A stretch of 64,000 nucleotides of DNA from Dyella halodurans (lineage in GTDB: Bacteria; Pseudomonadota; Gammaproteobacteria; Xanthomonadales; Rhodanobacteraceae): contig NZ_JAPDPF010000005.1 in assembly GCF_026283925.1 (NCBI RefSeq), forward strand, positions 248,001-312,000, read 5' to 3'. Positions within the stretch are counted from its first letter, which is position 1. Each line of letters starts with the position of its first letter. The translations under genes were made by a program, and so were the position numbers. The notes under the pieces are model-generated. The model saw only the letters and a program-made list of their open reading frames with translations. It searched no databases and was not told the origin of the DNA. This document shows, in pieces, positions 63,337 through 64,000 of this stretch.

Positions 63337-64000
63337 TCAGTAGTAGAGGTGCAGGCTCAGCAGGTGCCACGAGAAGGTAAACCACACGGCAACCAGGGAG
63401 GCCACCAACAACGCCAGGCTACCCAGCTTGCACCCCCAGCCATCCGGCTCACGCCACGCATGCCAGGCATTCATCGCCACGGCCATCGTGCCGAGACAGG
63501 CGAGCAGGCCGATCAGCTGCAGCAGGCGCAGGCGCGTGTCGAGCTGCGAGGTGCCGGTCTCCAGGCGCGGCAACATGAGCCACCAACCCGCAGCAAACAG
63601 CAGCTGCAGGATGGCGGTGACGCAGCTCAGGCGATACCAGCGCCCGGCCCAGTCCGACCACGCCACCGGTTTGTTCAGAACACGGCGCAGCAACACTGCA
63701 ACCGGCCACGACAGCGCAGCCAGGAGGAACACAGCGAGCACTCCACCCAGCAGCGGCTGCATACGCGTGGGCGACAGCCAGGCCGGCACCGGAAGAAAGA
63801 CCTGGGTTGGTGCGAGCTCATCGATGGAGATCCAGCGGACCCTGCCATCCTTTACCTCGGCGCCGAGATGGCTGCCGCTGGCGTCGTCGACCCAAAGATA
63901 CGGCTTCACTTCGCGCCAGTGCGCCGGGCCCACGAGCTGATCGAAGCCCGGCGTGCGCAACGTACCGTCAGCCGCCATGCCGACTTCCACCTGCGTAAAC
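63337..64000 (-). CDS. C-terminal part of a membrane-associated serine hydrolase-like protein (cut by window edge)
   Basis: At least 221 residues are present, open to the right edge. The first part (FDQLVGPAHWREVKPYLWVDDASGSHLG in pieces) resembles the region after the beta-lactamase-like domain in Xanthomonadales serine hydrolases, and four hydrophobic helices follow (last one near the end, WFTFSWHLLSLHLYY). The catalytic domain itself is outside the window, so the name is tentative. Confidence 0.55.
   Translation of the reverse strand, partial: FTQVEVGMAADGTLRTPGFDQLVGPAHWREVKPYLWVDDASGSHLGAEVKDGRVRWISIDELAPTQVFLPVPAWLSPTRMQPLLGGVLAVFLLAALSWPVAVLLRRVLNKPVAWSDWAGRWYRLSCVTAILQLLFAAGWWLMLPRLETGTSQLDTRLRLLQLIGLLACLGTMAVAMNAWHAWREPDGWGCKLGSLALLVASLVAVWFTFSWHLLSLHLYY

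Overview
The window is high-GC, gene-dense chromosomal DNA from a gammaproteobacterium. TonB-dependent receptors, secreted glycosidases, a hemD-hemX-hemY cluster, GTAG-type REP palindromes and the protein sequences themselves point to the Xanthomonadales, most likely Rhodanobacteraceae (Dyella, Luteibacter or Rhodanobacter type). No tRNA, rRNA, CRISPR array, prophage or insertion sequence was seen.

Layout. 1-11.8 kb is a galactoside utilisation locus: dgoK (cut by the left edge) and an FCD-type GntR regulator on the minus strand, then a TonB-dependent receptor, two family 35-type beta-galactosidases, a GH27 alpha-galactosidase and a Tat-exported GH92 alpha-mannosidase on the plus strand. Related TTGTATGA operator sequences sit at the regulator's own promoter and in front of the receptor. 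11.9-17.2 kb is a five-gene minus-strand run: AI-2E-type permease, NodT, HlyD, DUF2955 and a two-helix K+ channel. 18.5-20.7 kb is a sulfur locus (two YeeE/YedE halves, an MBL hydrolase, a BigR/SqrR-like ArsR repressor) with a clear promoter-operator. 20.7-33.9 kb holds stress, housekeeping and secreted-enzyme genes: CsbD, HdeD, queF, an M1 peptidase, a penicillin acylase, a degenerate MBL protein, and a D-amino-acid-oxidase-like protein whose motif order is circularly permuted.

34-38.9 kb carries a bufferin-type RiPP metallophore operon (Cys-rich exported precursor, DUF692/MNIO enzyme, DUF2063 partner), with DoxX, periplasmic thioredoxin and CcdA-type genes divergent from it and an AraC regulator just downstream. 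39-43.6 kb has MipA/OmpV, an alpha/beta hydrolase, a GST and an Lrp regulator. 43.6-47.7 kb is a four-gene operon (DUF3348, DUF802, MotB/OmpA-like, DUF2894) that looks like an ion-driven MotAB/ExbBD/ZorAB-type motor of unknown job; with the permuted oxidase it is the strongest candidate for something undescribed. 47.8-64 kb is mostly housekeeping: rmuC, DUF2252, an RlmI-like methyltransferase, srkA, thioesterases, a ferredoxin reductase, a Cys-less rhodanese, hemD-hemX-hemY, a FUSC protein, uvrD and a partial serine hydrolase.

All functional assignments come from reading motifs and gene order; no database search was run.
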